From positions 1-15,841 of the forward strand of contig DASRFK010000098.1 of the NCBI GenBank assembly GCA_035651635.1: a stretch of DNA of 15,841 nucleotides. Direction: 5' to 3'. Source of the DNA: JANXQE01 sp035651635. Its GTDB lineage: Bacteria; Verrucomicrobiota; Verrucomicrobiia; Limisphaerales; UBA8199. Positions 6,445 to 14,471 of the stretch are shown here, in pieces. Made by a program: the position numbers and the translations under genes. The notes beneath the pieces are model-generated. The model searched no databases and had not been told where the DNA came from. It was given only the letters and a program-made list of their open reading frames with translations. Positions within the stretch are counted from its first letter, which is position 1; each line of letters starts with the position of its first letter.

Positions 6445-6770
6445 CGAAAAAAAGAAAAACTACATCAGACGCCGTTCAGATTTTACACCGCCGTTATTAC
6501 CGGGGCAAACCAGCGAGGGGTGCGGCTCTTGAAGAGGCGCGAGCCGAGGATGAACTTGCCAGAAAGATTTACGAATTAAGAGAGCAAGCCGGCCTCACCC
6601 AAGCAAAGCTTGCAAAGCTCGTCGGGACTACCGCGTCGGTTATTAGCCGGCTCGAGGACTCCGAGTATGAACGGCATTCGCTGACAATGCTAAAGCGAAT
6701 CGCCGCCGCGGTTGACAAGCGCGTTGAGATCCGTTTTGTGTCCACAAGGCGAAAATTGCAACCAGCCTGA
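6441..6770 (+). CDS. HigA-type antitoxin, XRE helix-turn-helix
   Basis: A 109-residue DNA-binding protein. Residues about 42-91 form an XRE/Cro-type helix-turn-helix: KIYELREQAGLTQAKLAKLV, then the recognition segment TTASVISRLED and the closing helix LTMLKRIAAAVD. The basic N-terminal 30 residues may contact the toxin. I chose the ATG at 6441 over the GTG at 6435 because AGGAG (6431-6435) then has proper 5-base spacing and the ATG overlaps the toxin stop as ATGA. It is expected to bind and neutralise the toxin and, with or without it, to repress the operon through the palindrome at 6030-6045. Confidence 0.9.
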   Translation: MTKKRKTTSDAVQILHRRYYRGKPARGAALEEARAEDELARKIYELREQAGLTQAKLAKLVGTTASVISRLEDSEYERHSLTMLKRIAAAVDKRVEIRFVSTRRKLQPA

Positions 6771-6850
6771 GCCTGGCCGCGCGATTTGCATTCCTCGTCT
6801 CCTGCCAAGCCCTCCGCCACCAGACACTCGAGGCAGTAATTCTTCGGTTG

Positions 6851-7138
6851 CTAAGGAGACACTGAGTCGCCGATCGGGTTGACGATGAACTCCTCGGTGA
6901 TCGGCCCCTCCGGACGCGTGCCGTTGTCGATGATCGAGGCGATGACCTTCACCCTGCCCTCGGTCAGATCCTCCCAGACTATCTGGACATCGATCTGATA
7001 TTTTTCGCCGCCGGGCATCGCCACCCTGGCGCGGTCGCTTCTCCCGATGCACGCGGCCGTGGCCAGGTACGCGTGCGAGTGCGAGCGATACTTTTGCAGG
7101 TGCCTGACCAAAGCCAAACGTGCTTCAACTTCGTTCAT
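6851..7138 (-). CDS. Small uncharacterised protein
   Basis: A 95-residue protein with balanced composition: N-terminal helix (NEVEARLALVRHLQKYR), then HSHAYLATAACIGRSDRARV, then beta-rich EKYQIDVQIVWED and GRVKVIASIIDNG. There is no signal peptide and no membrane segment. I do not assign a family, although small proteins of this build (a CIGRSDR-like string, then strands, then a short tail) seem familiar from planctomycete and verrucomicrobial genomes, from memory only. The start is supported by frame alone; an AAGGTG lies about 11 bases upstream, too far for a good ribosome binding site. It converges on the antitoxin gene with 80 bases between, and diverges from the receptor operon. Confidence 0.6.
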   Translation of the reverse strand: MNEVEARLALVRHLQKYRSHSHAYLATAACIGRSDRARVAMPGGEKYQIDVQIVWEDLTEGRVKVIASIIDNGTRPEGPITEEFIVNPIGDSVSP

Positions 7139-7454
7139 AAGTGTTTGTTCACCTTGAACGTTGGCTCGCGGGTGGCCATCAGGCTAGGGCGAATCTCTAC
7201 GGAGCGATGTCTGGCATATACCCGATGAAGGCGTTGGATAACCCTGTTGCGATTGCAATCCATCGAATCGGTATCGACACGGTTCAATTACCCCTTGGCT
7301 TATGAATTGCTTAACAAAGGCGCAGGTCCAGCGACCGGCTGGATCACTGTCTCAAATTTAGGCGGGCAGGCGCACTCTGTGGAATGCCCAGGGTAGAGAA
7401 CCCGCCAAATCGCTCCAGGTTGTCCCGGTCTGCGGCAGTCATCGGCTCAGTCCC
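7139..7454. other. Leader and upstream region of the receptor operon
   Basis: No gene is seen. A perfect 10-base palindrome GATTGCAATC lies at 7251-7260. Near the receptor start, GGCGGG (7361-7366) can pair with CCCGCC (7401-7406), or GGGCA (7364-7368) can pair with TGCCC (7385-7389). The two pairings share bases, so they exclude each other. The receptor ATG has no clear Shine-Dalgarno sequence. I could not match the leader to a known riboswitch, and I found no convincing -35/-10 pair. Confidence 0.4.
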
Positions 7455-9503
7455 ATGGCCAAAATCAACAGGTTTTGGGCCGTCAGTCCCCGGAACTGGC
7501 TCCGGCTCCTGGTCGGCCCAATGTTTTGCGCCCTGAAAGTTTCTGCGGCGGACGCAACGGCCTTGCCTGATTCGACCGACCTGACCGAGCTGAGCCTCGA
7601 GCAACTGGGCTCCGTTAAAATCGAGAAGGTTTTCGCGGCGTCAAAGTACGAGCAGAGTGTGACGTCGGCCCCCTCGGACGTGAGCATTGTCACCGCCGAC
7701 GAAATCAAGAAATCGGGGTACCGGACGCTCAGCGAAATCCTGAACGGCGTCACGGGGTTCTACACCACTTCCGATGGAGCGTACAACTACATCGGTACAC
7801 GAGGGTTCAACCGGCCCGGCGATTACGGCGGACGCTTTTTAATCACGATCGATGGCCACCGGATGAATGACGACATTTTCGACAGTGCCGCCATCGGCAC
7901 GGAATTTCTTCTGGACGTGGACTTGATCGACCGGGTTGAAGTCATTCGCGGGCCGGGCTCCTCGCTGTATGGCAACAACGCTGTGTTCGCGGTGGTTAAC
8001 ATCATCACGCGAAGGGGACATGATTTCGACGGAGCCGAGGTGGCGGGATCCTATGGCAGCTACGACACCTATACGGGCCGGTTAAGCTACGGTAAGCGGT
8101 TTAAGAACGGTGTGGAACTGGCGCTTTCGGGCACCTACCTCGATAGCGCCGGCAATAACGATTTGTACTATCCGAGCTTCGCCGCCATCAATGGAGGTCA
8201 CGCCGGGCGGAATGGTGAAAGCAGCGCGCCCAGTGGTTTCATGTCGATCAGCTATCGCGATTTTGCACTCGAAGGCGGGTATGTTTACCGCAAAAGGATT
8301 GTGCCGAACGGCGCCTATGGCTCGAACTTCAACGACCCGCAGGATTCCGTGGTGGACGAACGAGCGTTCGCGGATCTGAAATTTCAACACGCGTTCGAGC
8401 GCGATTGGGAAATTACTGCCAGGCTGTATTACGATCACTACCGTTATGACGGGAACTATCCCTTGGCGCAATACGCCTTTGGAGACCCGCTCTATCCGGG
8501 GGCCATCACACTTAACCAGGATCGCGACCAGCAAGAGTCGTTCGGCGGTGAGGCGCAAATTAGCAAGGTCCTGTTTGGCAAAGCGCGAATCATTGGCGGC
8601 GCGGAGTACCGGCACGACTTCACGCTCGACCAGCGCAATTTCGATGTCGGCGGCGTCACATATCTCGATTCGAACGTAGCCCAGGATACGGTGGGAGCTT
8701 ATGTCCAGGGGGAGTATCCTATCCTGGCGAACCTGATCGCGAATGCGGGAGGCAGGTACGACTACTTTTCTTCATTCGGCGACACGATTAACCCCCGAGC
8801 GGCTTTGATCTATACGCCGTGGACGAATTCCACTTTCAAGGCCATGTACGGCCGGGCCTTCCGCGCGCCCGACGCCTTCGAGCTGTATTACGTCGCCCCT
8901 GGCTACGCCGTAAGCCAGCATCTGCGGCCAGAGACGATTCATTCCTATGAACTGGACTACGACCAGGTCCTCAATCAGCACGTGCAGCTGGTTTCCGCGC
9001 TGTTTTATTACCAGGTCGACGACCTGATTAGTTTCGGTCTGGATCCCAGCGGCAACGCGACCTTTGGCAACCTGGCCAGCGCCAACTCGAAAGGCGGAGA
9101 GCTCGAACTGGACGGCCAGTGGCAGGGCGGATGGCGGGCGCGTCTGGGTTACACCTATGCGGACGCCCGTGACGGAGCGAGCGGCCAGCGCCTGAGCAAC
9201 TCGCCCGAGCACGTAGGCAAACTGAATTTCACGGCCCCGCTCTGGCGTGAGAAACTCTTTGCCAATGTGGAGGTCCTGGGCATCAGCGCCCGGACCACGG
9301 TTAATGGAACCACTGTGGGCGCTTATGGCCTGGTTAACTTTACGCTTTTCAGCCGGGAACTGGTCAATGGCCTCGAACTTTCGGCGAGCATTTACAATCT
9401 TCTGGATAAGAAGTACAGCGACCCGGTCGGGAGCGATTTTCCAGCCAACCCCATTCCGCAAGCCGGGCGAAGTTTCCGGGTCAAACTCACCTATCGCTTC
9501 TAA
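7455..9503 (+). CDS. TonB-dependent outer-membrane receptor
   Basis: A 682-residue receptor. A signal peptide covers about residues 1-31 (hydrophobic WLRLLVGPMFCALKVSA, likely cleaved after VSA). Next comes a short LSLEQLGSVKI segment near 46-56, then the plug domain at about 66-187 with SDVSIVTADEIKKSGYRTL, GTRGF, LITIDGHRMND and VEVIRGPGSSLYGNNA. The rest is a 22-strand-type beta barrel ending in VKLTYRF, with the terminal phenylalanine used for outer-membrane insertion. Such receptors bind a ligand outside and import it using TonB energy; the ligand is not readable from sequence. It is the first gene of the operon, and the YfiR gene starts two bases after its stop. That placement suggests a sensing role at the outer membrane. 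Confidence 0.95.
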   Translation: MAKINRFWAVSPRNWLRLLVGPMFCALKVSAADATALPDSTDLTELSLEQLGSVKIEKVFAASKYEQSVTSAPSDVSIVTADEIKKSGYRTLSEILNGVTGFYTTSDGAYNYIGTRGFNRPGDYGGRFLITIDGHRMNDDIFDSAAIGTEFLLDVDLIDRVEVIRGPGSSLYGNNAVFAVVNIITRRGHDFDGAEVAGSYGSYDTYTGRLSYGKRFKNGVELALSGTYLDSAGNNDLYYPSFAAINGGHAGRNGESSAPSGFMSISYRDFALEGGYVYRKRIVPNGAYGSNFNDPQDSVVDERAFADLKFQHAFERDWEITARLYYDHYRYDGNYPLAQYAFGDPLYPGAITLNQDRDQQESFGGEAQISKVLFGKARIIGGAEYRHDFTLDQRNFDVGGVTYLDSNVAQDTVGAYVQGEYPILANLIANAGGRYDYFSSFGDTINPRAALIYTPWTNSTFKAMYGRAFRAPDAFELYYVAPGYAVSQHLRPETIHSYELDYDQVLNQHVQLVSALFYYQVDDLISFGLDPSGNATFGNLASANSKGGELELDGQWQGGWRARLGYTYADARDGASGQRLSNSPEHVGKLNFTAPLWREKLFANVEVLGISARTTVNGTTVGAYGLVNFTLFSRELVNGLELSASIYNLLDKKYSDPVGSDFPANPIPQAGRSFRVKLTYRF

Positions 9504-9505
9504 CC

Positions 9506-10114
9506 GTGCGCCCACGCTTTTTCATTTCGCTGTTCGCCCGAAGCTGGCGCCTGATTGCGGCGCTGTTATGCGGAGGCGCCCTGCTGGGCGTTGGCAACGA
9601 CGCCGGCGCCGAGCAGCTTTCGGCGCAGGAATATGCCGTTAAGGCCGCCTATCTGTTCAATTTCGTGAAATTTGTCGAGTGGCCGCCCACCGCGTTCAGT
9701 TCGCCCGAGGAGCCTTTCGTGATTGGGGTGATGGGGGAAAGCCCGTTTGGCGATGTCCTCGAGCGCGTGATTCATAACAAAAAACTCAACGATCACCCGC
9801 TGGTACTGCGCCAGTACAAACGCGGCGATGATCTCAAGGGTTGTCATTTGGTTTTCGTGAGCCGGTCCGAGAAAGATCATTTCGACGAGATCGCCCAGGC
9901 TCTCAAAGGCGGCGCCGTGCTCCTGGTTGGGGAAGAGGAAAGTTTCCTGAGCCGCGGGGGCATGATCAATTTTTTTGTCGAGTCGGACACGGTAAAGTTT
10001 TCGATCAACTTGCCGGCGGCCGAGGGGGCGGGATTAAAAATCAGTTCGAAGCTGCTCAACGTGGCCAGGTTGGCCAAGAAAGCGGCCCATTTCAGAAGAG
10101 ATTATTATGCATAG
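9506..10114 (+). CDS. YfiR family periplasmic protein (DUF4154)
   Basis: A 202-residue secreted protein. The GTG start is two bases past the receptor stop and gives an N-terminal signal of about 35 residues (LIAALLCGGALLG, then AGA). The mature start, AQEYAVKAAYLFNFVKFVEW, is the hallmark of the YfiR/DUF4154 family. Further matches are FVIGVMGESPFGD (71-83), LKGCHLVFVSR (110-120), AVLLVGEEESFLSRGGMINF (137-156) and VKFSINL (163-169). In Pseudomonas, YfiR sits in the periplasm and holds down the diguanylate cyclase YfiN. Here the partner is probably the CHASE8 kinase, whose start codon overlaps this gene by 8 bases (ATGCATAG). No GGDEF gene is nearby. Confidence 0.92.
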   Translation: MRPRFFISLFARSWRLIAALLCGGALLGVGNDAGAEQLSAQEYAVKAAYLFNFVKFVEWPPTAFSSPEEPFVIGVMGESPFGDVLERVIHNKKLNDHPLVLRQYKRGDDLKGCHLVFVSRSEKDHFDEIAQALKGGAVLLVGEEESFLSRGGMINFFVESDTVKFSINLPAAEGAGLKISSKLLNVARLAKKAAHFRRDYYA

Positions 10115-11747
10115 GCTAAAGCTTGGTTTCAAGAATCTGCCGATCCAGCGCAAGATCGGTGTGGCGATTCAGATGACCTGCGCTTCCGCCCTGGCGGTGG
10201 CCGCCGCGGCTATCTTCGTGGCCCAGCTGATAACTTTCCGCCAGGCCTTCACCCGTGATCTCGAAGCGATCGGTTCAATCCTCGGCAATAACAGCACCGC
10301 GGCCATCAGCTTCAAAGACCGCAAAGCCGCCGAGGAGATCCTCGGAGCGGTCAGCGCCAAGTCACATATTCTTCAAGCGACCCTCAGACTGCCCGATGAA
10401 TCGGTCTTTGCGGAATACAAGGCGTCGGGCTTTTCCGGCGCTAGCGTCGCGCCCAAAGGCGATGGCTTCCACTTTTTCGGTCCCTGGCTGGTGTTGAACC
10501 GTCCGGTGTTGCTGGCGGGGGAACGGATTGCCACGCTGCGGCTGGTCTCTAACTATCAAAACGAGTACCGGCGCTCGTTCAGGCTGTATGCCGCGATTCT
10601 CGCCGGCGTGCTCATCGCCTCCATCCTGCTGACCCTGCTCTTGTCGCAGCGGGTCGAGCGGCTGATCTCGGCGCCAATCCTGGACCTGGCACAGACCGCA
10701 CAAGAGGTGGCCCGACGCAAGGATTACAGCTTGCGCGTGGCCAAGCGATCCGAGGACGAAGTGGGCCAGCTCACCGCGTCGTTTAACTCCATGCTCGCCA
10801 AGATCCAAAATGACGACGCCACATTAAGGGAATCCCACCAGGTGCTCGAACGCCAGATCGAGGAACGCAAGAAGGCGGAGGAAGCTCTGGAAAAGGTCAA
10901 TAAACAGCTGCTGGTGACCTCGCGGCAAGCGGGCATGGCGGAGGTGGCCACGGGCGTCCTGCATAATGTCGGCAACGTTCTCAATAGCGTCAACGTGTCG
11001 CTCACGGTCATCCGCGATCAATTGCAGCAATCCGAGGTTTCGAGTTTGCTCAAGCTCTCGGCTCTGCTCCAAAGCCATGCCGCGGACCAGGCGCAATTCC
11101 TCACCACGCACCCGAAAGGCCAGGCGATTCCCGGTTTCGTGGTGCAACTGGCCGAGCAATTGGGGCAGGAGCACGAGCGCCTGAATGAGGAGCACAACCT
11201 GCTGGTGCGAAATGTCGAGCACATCAAGGAAATTGTCGCGATGCAGCAAAACTATGCCAGTGTTTCCGGCATCCGCGAAACGATCTCCATTGCCGACCTG
11301 GTCGAGGATGCGTTGCGGTTGCACACCGCCGGTCTGCAGCGTCATGGCGTCCAGATCCAGCGTGACTTCGCCAGCGTGCCGCCGATCAACATCGACAAAC
11401 ACAAAGTGCTCCAAGTCCTGGTGAATCTCATCCATAACGCAAAGTATGCGCTCGATGCTTCCGGCCGCGCCGATCGGCAATTGAGCGTGGCCATCTGCCT
11501 CAACGGAGATAACCGGCTCAGGATAACCGTTGCGGATAACGGCATTGGCATCCCGCCCGAAAACCTCACCCGCATCTTCTCCCTCGGCTTCACGACCCGC
11601 AAAGGCGGACATGGCTTCGGCTTGCATAGCGGCGCCAATGCGGCCAAAGAAATGGGCGGGGAACTGCGGGCACACAGCGACGGACCGGGCAAAGGCGCGG
11701 CCTTTACCCTGGAACTGCCACTCTCAAGCGAAAAGGTCCGCTCATGA
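10107..11747 (+). CDS. CHASE8-HAMP sensor histidine kinase
   Basis: A 546-residue inner-membrane kinase. A first membrane segment (about 18-44) is followed by a periplasmic domain at about 45-155; RDLEAIGSILGNNSTAAISF and the following DRKAAEEIL match the CHASE8 sensor pattern known from YfiN. A second membrane segment lies at about 158-181, then HAMP (about 182-236) and a coiled coil (237-270). The H-box reads EVATGVLHNVGNVLNS with H286 the likely phosphoacceptor. The N-box is NLIHNAKYAL (N440, N444); G boxes are DNGIGIP (477-483) and GHGFGLHSG (501-509). About 158 residues separate H286 and N444, against about 112 in the next gene's kinase, so the dimerisation region is lengthened. Its stop overlaps the next start as ATGA. 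YfiR is its probable periplasmic regulator. Confidence 0.9.
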   Translation: MHRLKLGFKNLPIQRKIGVAIQMTCASALAVAAAAIFVAQLITFRQAFTRDLEAIGSILGNNSTAAISFKDRKAAEEILGAVSAKSHILQATLRLPDESVFAEYKASGFSGASVAPKGDGFHFFGPWLVLNRPVLLAGERIATLRLVSNYQNEYRRSFRLYAAILAGVLIASILLTLLLSQRVERLISAPILDLAQTAQEVARRKDYSLRVAKRSEDEVGQLTASFNSMLAKIQNDDATLRESHQVLERQIEERKKAEEALEKVNKQLLVTSRQAGMAEVATGVLHNVGNVLNSVNVSLTVIRDQLQQSEVSSLLKLSALLQSHAADQAQFLTTHPKGQAIPGFVVQLAEQLGQEHERLNEEHNLLVRNVEHIKEIVAMQQNYASVSGIRETISIADLVEDALRLHTAGLQRHGVQIQRDFASVPPINIDKHKVLQVLVNLIHNAKYALDASGRADRQLSVAICLNGDNRLRITVADNGIGIPPENLTRIFSLGFTTRKGGHGFGLHSGANAAKEMGGELRAHSDGPGKGAAFTLELPLSSEKVRS

Positions 11748-13894
11748 ACAACCAAAGCCCCGCCCGAAACAATCGGATCCTGGTCATCGACGACAATCCA
11801 TCGATCCATGCGGATATTCGCAAAATCCTCAGCCCGAACGAACGCCCGAACACCGCTTTGGCTGACGCCAAGGCCCTGCTCTTCGACGAGACGCCGACAA
11901 AATCATCGCAAACGGACTTTGAAATTGTTTCGGCTTTTCAGGGTGAAGAGGGATTGGGCAAGGTTCAAGAGGCGGCGCAAGCGGGCCGGCCTTTTGCGAT
12001 GGCTTTCGTGGACGTGCGCATGCCTCCGGGCTGGGACGGCGTCGAAACCATTACCCGTATCTGGAAGGATAATCCGGACCTGCAAGTGGTCATTTGCACG
12101 GCCTATTCCGACTATTCCTGGGAGGAGATGATCGGGCACATCGGCAAATCGGATAACTTGCTCATCCTGAAGAAACCCTTCGACAATATCGAGGTGCTGC
12201 AATTGGCCCACGCTTTAACCCAGAAATGGGCGCTTCGATACGAGATCAGTTGCCGTTTGAACGACTTGGATCAGCTGGTCACCCAGCGAACCAGTGAGCT
12301 GCAGTCGGCCAACGATAAACTCAAGCGCGAGATCACCGACCGATTGCAGATGGAGAAAGCGCTCCGGCTCTCCGAAGAGCGCTTCTCGAAGGCTTTTCGC
12401 GCCAGCCCAATCCCGCTGGCGATTCAGTCCTTGCGCGAGGAAAGGTTCATTGACGTCAACGAAGGCTTCCAGAAACTCGCCGGTTTCACCCGTGAGGAAC
12501 TCATCGGCCACACACCCGAGGAACTGAATTTCTGGAGCGAGCCCGGCGCGGGACGTGCCCTGCTCAAGAAACTGCATCAGGAAATGTCCGTTCTGAACCT
12601 GCCTTGCCGCCTGCGCTCCAAATCCGGCCAGACGCGCGAGGCCCTGCTCTCAGTCGAGCTGTTTGAACTGGACGGGGAGCCGTTCCTGTTGACGATTGCC
12701 GAAGATATTACCGAGCAGATCAAACTCGAAAACCAACTGCGCCAGGCCCAGAAGATGGAAGCGGTCGGCCAGTTGGCGGCCGGGGTCGCCCACGACTTCA
12801 ACAATATCCTGACGGTGATCAACGGCCATGCCAGCCTGCTCCTGGCAGCCAAGCCGCCCGAATCGCCGGATCGCCGATCGCTCCAGAGCATCGCCGCCGC
12901 CGCGGACCGGGCGAGCAAGTTAGTTCGCCAGTTGCTGACGTTCAGTCGCAAGCAGTTCATTCAGGTTCAATCCCTCGATGTCGGCCACGCGCTTGCCTCA
13001 ATCGCCGAGATGCTTCCACGCGTTTTGCGCGAAGACGTTGCGGTCGAAATCAAGGCCCAACCTGAGCTGCCTCCGATCAATGCCGATGCCGGCATGATCG
13101 AACAAATGCTCATGAACCTGGCGGTCAATGCTCGCGACGCCATGGCCGGGGGCGGCCGCCTTGCGCTGGAGGCCCGGTTGGTGGAAATAACGGCCGAGAC
13201 AGCCCAACAAAATCAGGAGGCGCGCCCGGGCAAGTTTATTTGCCTGAGCGTGCGCGACACCGGTTGTGGAATTCCGCCGGAGATTTTGCCGCGAATTTTC
13301 GAACCGTTCTTCACGACAAAACCGGTCGGCAAAGGTACCGGCTTGGGGCTGGCGACGGTCTACGGTATCGCCAAACAACATGACGGTTGGATCGAAGTCC
13401 AAACCCAGGTTGAACAAGGCACCACCTTTAATATTTTTCTACCGGTATCGGAGTGTAAACCTGAAGCCCCGGCCGCGCCGCCCGTCGCTCGAAACCTCAA
13501 AGGCGGAAGCGAAACGTTGCTCGTGGCCGAGGATGAGGATGAGGTTCGTGATTTCGCCGTGCAACTGCTCAAATCTCACGGCTATAACGTTGTCTGCGCC
13601 GCGTCCGGGCCCGAAGCTTTGCAGAAATGGAGTGAGCGGAAAAATGAGATCCAGTTGCTCCTGACCGACATGGTGATGCCGGGCGGATTGACCGGCCGCC
13701 AGCTCGGTGAGCGAGTTTTGCAGGAAAAGCCCAGTTTGCCCGTCATTTATACCAGCGGTTACAGTCCGGGCATGGCCGGCCGGGACCTCGCTCTGTTGGA
13801 AGGCGCCAATTTCCTGGCCAAACCCTACGGGCCGGCCAGGCTCTTGCACATGGTGCGAGATTGCCTCGACCGGCGAGCCGCAGCCTGCGCCTAG
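11744..13894 (+). CDS. Hybrid kinase: REC-PAS-HisKA-HATPase-REC
   Basis: A 716-residue cytoplasmic protein with no membrane segment. The N-terminal receiver has the acidic pair D16/D17 (LVIDDNPSIHADI), phosphoacceptor D90 (AFVDVRMP), T119 and K143/K144. Its acidic pair and D90 are 74 residues apart, against about 45 normally, so it holds an insert of roughly 30 residues around 30-60. A coiled linker (about 165-210) leads to a PAS domain (about 211-325). HisKA has H350 in GVAHDFNNIL; the ATPase has N462 (VNARDAM), DTGCGIP (505-511) and GKGTGLGLA. A second receiver spans about 590-710, with E596/D597, D642 (LTDMVMP) and K693. There is no DNA-binding or enzymatic output. It probably takes phosphate from the CHASE8 kinase upstream, and its own C-terminal receiver is the end of what this operon encodes. 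Confidence 0.93.
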   Translation: MNNQSPARNNRILVIDDNPSIHADIRKILSPNERPNTALADAKALLFDETPTKSSQTDFEIVSAFQGEEGLGKVQEAAQAGRPFAMAFVDVRMPPGWDGVETITRIWKDNPDLQVVICTAYSDYSWEEMIGHIGKSDNLLILKKPFDNIEVLQLAHALTQKWALRYEISCRLNDLDQLVTQRTSELQSANDKLKREITDRLQMEKALRLSEERFSKAFRASPIPLAIQSLREERFIDVNEGFQKLAGFTREELIGHTPEELNFWSEPGAGRALLKKLHQEMSVLNLPCRLRSKSGQTREALLSVELFELDGEPFLLTIAEDITEQIKLENQLRQAQKMEAVGQLAAGVAHDFNNILTVINGHASLLLAAKPPESPDRRSLQSIAAAADRASKLVRQLLTFSRKQFIQVQSLDVGHALASIAEMLPRVLREDVAVEIKAQPELPPINADAGMIEQMLMNLAVNARDAMAGGGRLALEARLVEITAETAQQNQEARPGKFICLSVRDTGCGIPPEILPRIFEPFFTTKPVGKGTGLGLATVYGIAKQHDGWIEVQTQVEQGTTFNIFLPVSECKPEAPAAPPVARNLKGGSETLLVAEDEDEVRDFAVQLLKSHGYNVVCAASGPEALQKWSERKNEIQLLLTDMVMPGGLTGRQLGERVLQEKPSLPVIYTSGYSPGMAGRDLALLEGANFLAKPYGPARLLHMVRDCLDRRAAACA

Positions 13895-13953
13895 GCAAAC
13901 GAATGCAATGCTTGCAGAGCACTGAAATTTTTCCAGCAGCGTCCGCAGGTGAA

Positions 13954-14451
13954 TTAAAGCCGCGCCAGGATTTCGGCCATCTGAAGCGCCGTTTGCGCCG
14001 CTTCGGTGCCGCGGTTATGCGTCCGACTCAGGCAACGCGCGCGCGCCTGTTCCTCATTCTCCAGCAGCAGCACTTCGTGAATGACCGGCAGCTCGTAACG
14101 GACCTGTATTTCCATTAGCGCCCGGCTCACTGCTTCCCCTATGTGAGCAGCATGGACCGTTTGGCCGCGCAGGATCACTCCCAGGCAAATTATCCCTGAC
14201 AAAGGCTGTCCAGGCGCGCCGCCGGTCGTGATCTGCGAAGCTTGTCTTGCGAGGCGGCCAGCCACTAACGGGATTTCATAGGCGCCCGGCACACGAACGA
14301 CCTGGACCTGGCTGGCCCCGGAACGCTTCAATTCCGCGCGGGCCGCCTTCAGCATGGCGTCGACGTACTTGCGATTGTACTGCGAGGCAACAATGGCGAA
14401 CCTGGCGCTCCTGGGGCCCCGAATCGTCAGCGATTTGTTTGGCTTCAACAT
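13954..14451 (-). CDS. ribH: 6,7-dimethyl-8-ribityllumazine synthase
   Basis: A 165-residue enzyme that condenses the ribityl-aminouracil with dihydroxybutanone phosphate to form lumazine, the last step before riboflavin. Visible motifs are FAIVASQYN (18-26), the substrate loop VPGAYEIP (54-61), GVILRGQTVHAAHI (91-104) with the catalytic-type histidine H100, and NRGTEAAQTAL (146-156). Where most RibH proteins read GETxHFD and then FGVLT, this one reads GQTVHAAHI and VIHEVLLLENEEQA, a divergent variant that keeps the histidine. About ten extra residues (QITTGGAPGQ) lie near 73-82. It follows the ribBA stop by 20 bases and is cotranscribed. It ends 59 bases from the convergent hybrid kinase gene; I see no clear terminator hairpin between them. 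Confidence 0.93.
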   Translation of the reverse strand: MLKPNKSLTIRGPRSARFAIVASQYNRKYVDAMLKAARAELKRSGASQVQVVRVPGAYEIPLVAGRLARQASQITTGGAPGQPLSGIICLGVILRGQTVHAAHIGEAVSRALMEIQVRYELPVIHEVLLLENEEQARARCLSRTHNRGTEAAQTALQMAEILARL

Positions 14452-14471
14452 GCTGCGGTGCGGCAGTTCGC

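Noticed and set aside
6690..7052. 120-codon minus-strand frame overlapping the antitoxin
   Set aside because: Arg/Gly-rich shadow of the 95-residue gene and the antitoxin; no motif and no ribosome binding site.
7139..7454. Cobalamin or c-di-GMP riboswitch before the receptor
   Set aside because: I found no B12-box or GEMM core; only generic GC-rich pairings are visible.
8772..9515. 247-codon minus-strand frame inside the receptor gene
   Set aside because: Antisense to the well-supported receptor barrel; the translation has no recognisable domain.
10824..11675. 283-codon minus-strand frame inside the kinase gene
   Set aside because: Antisense to the kinase catalytic region with clear H, N and G boxes; typical GC-rich shadow.
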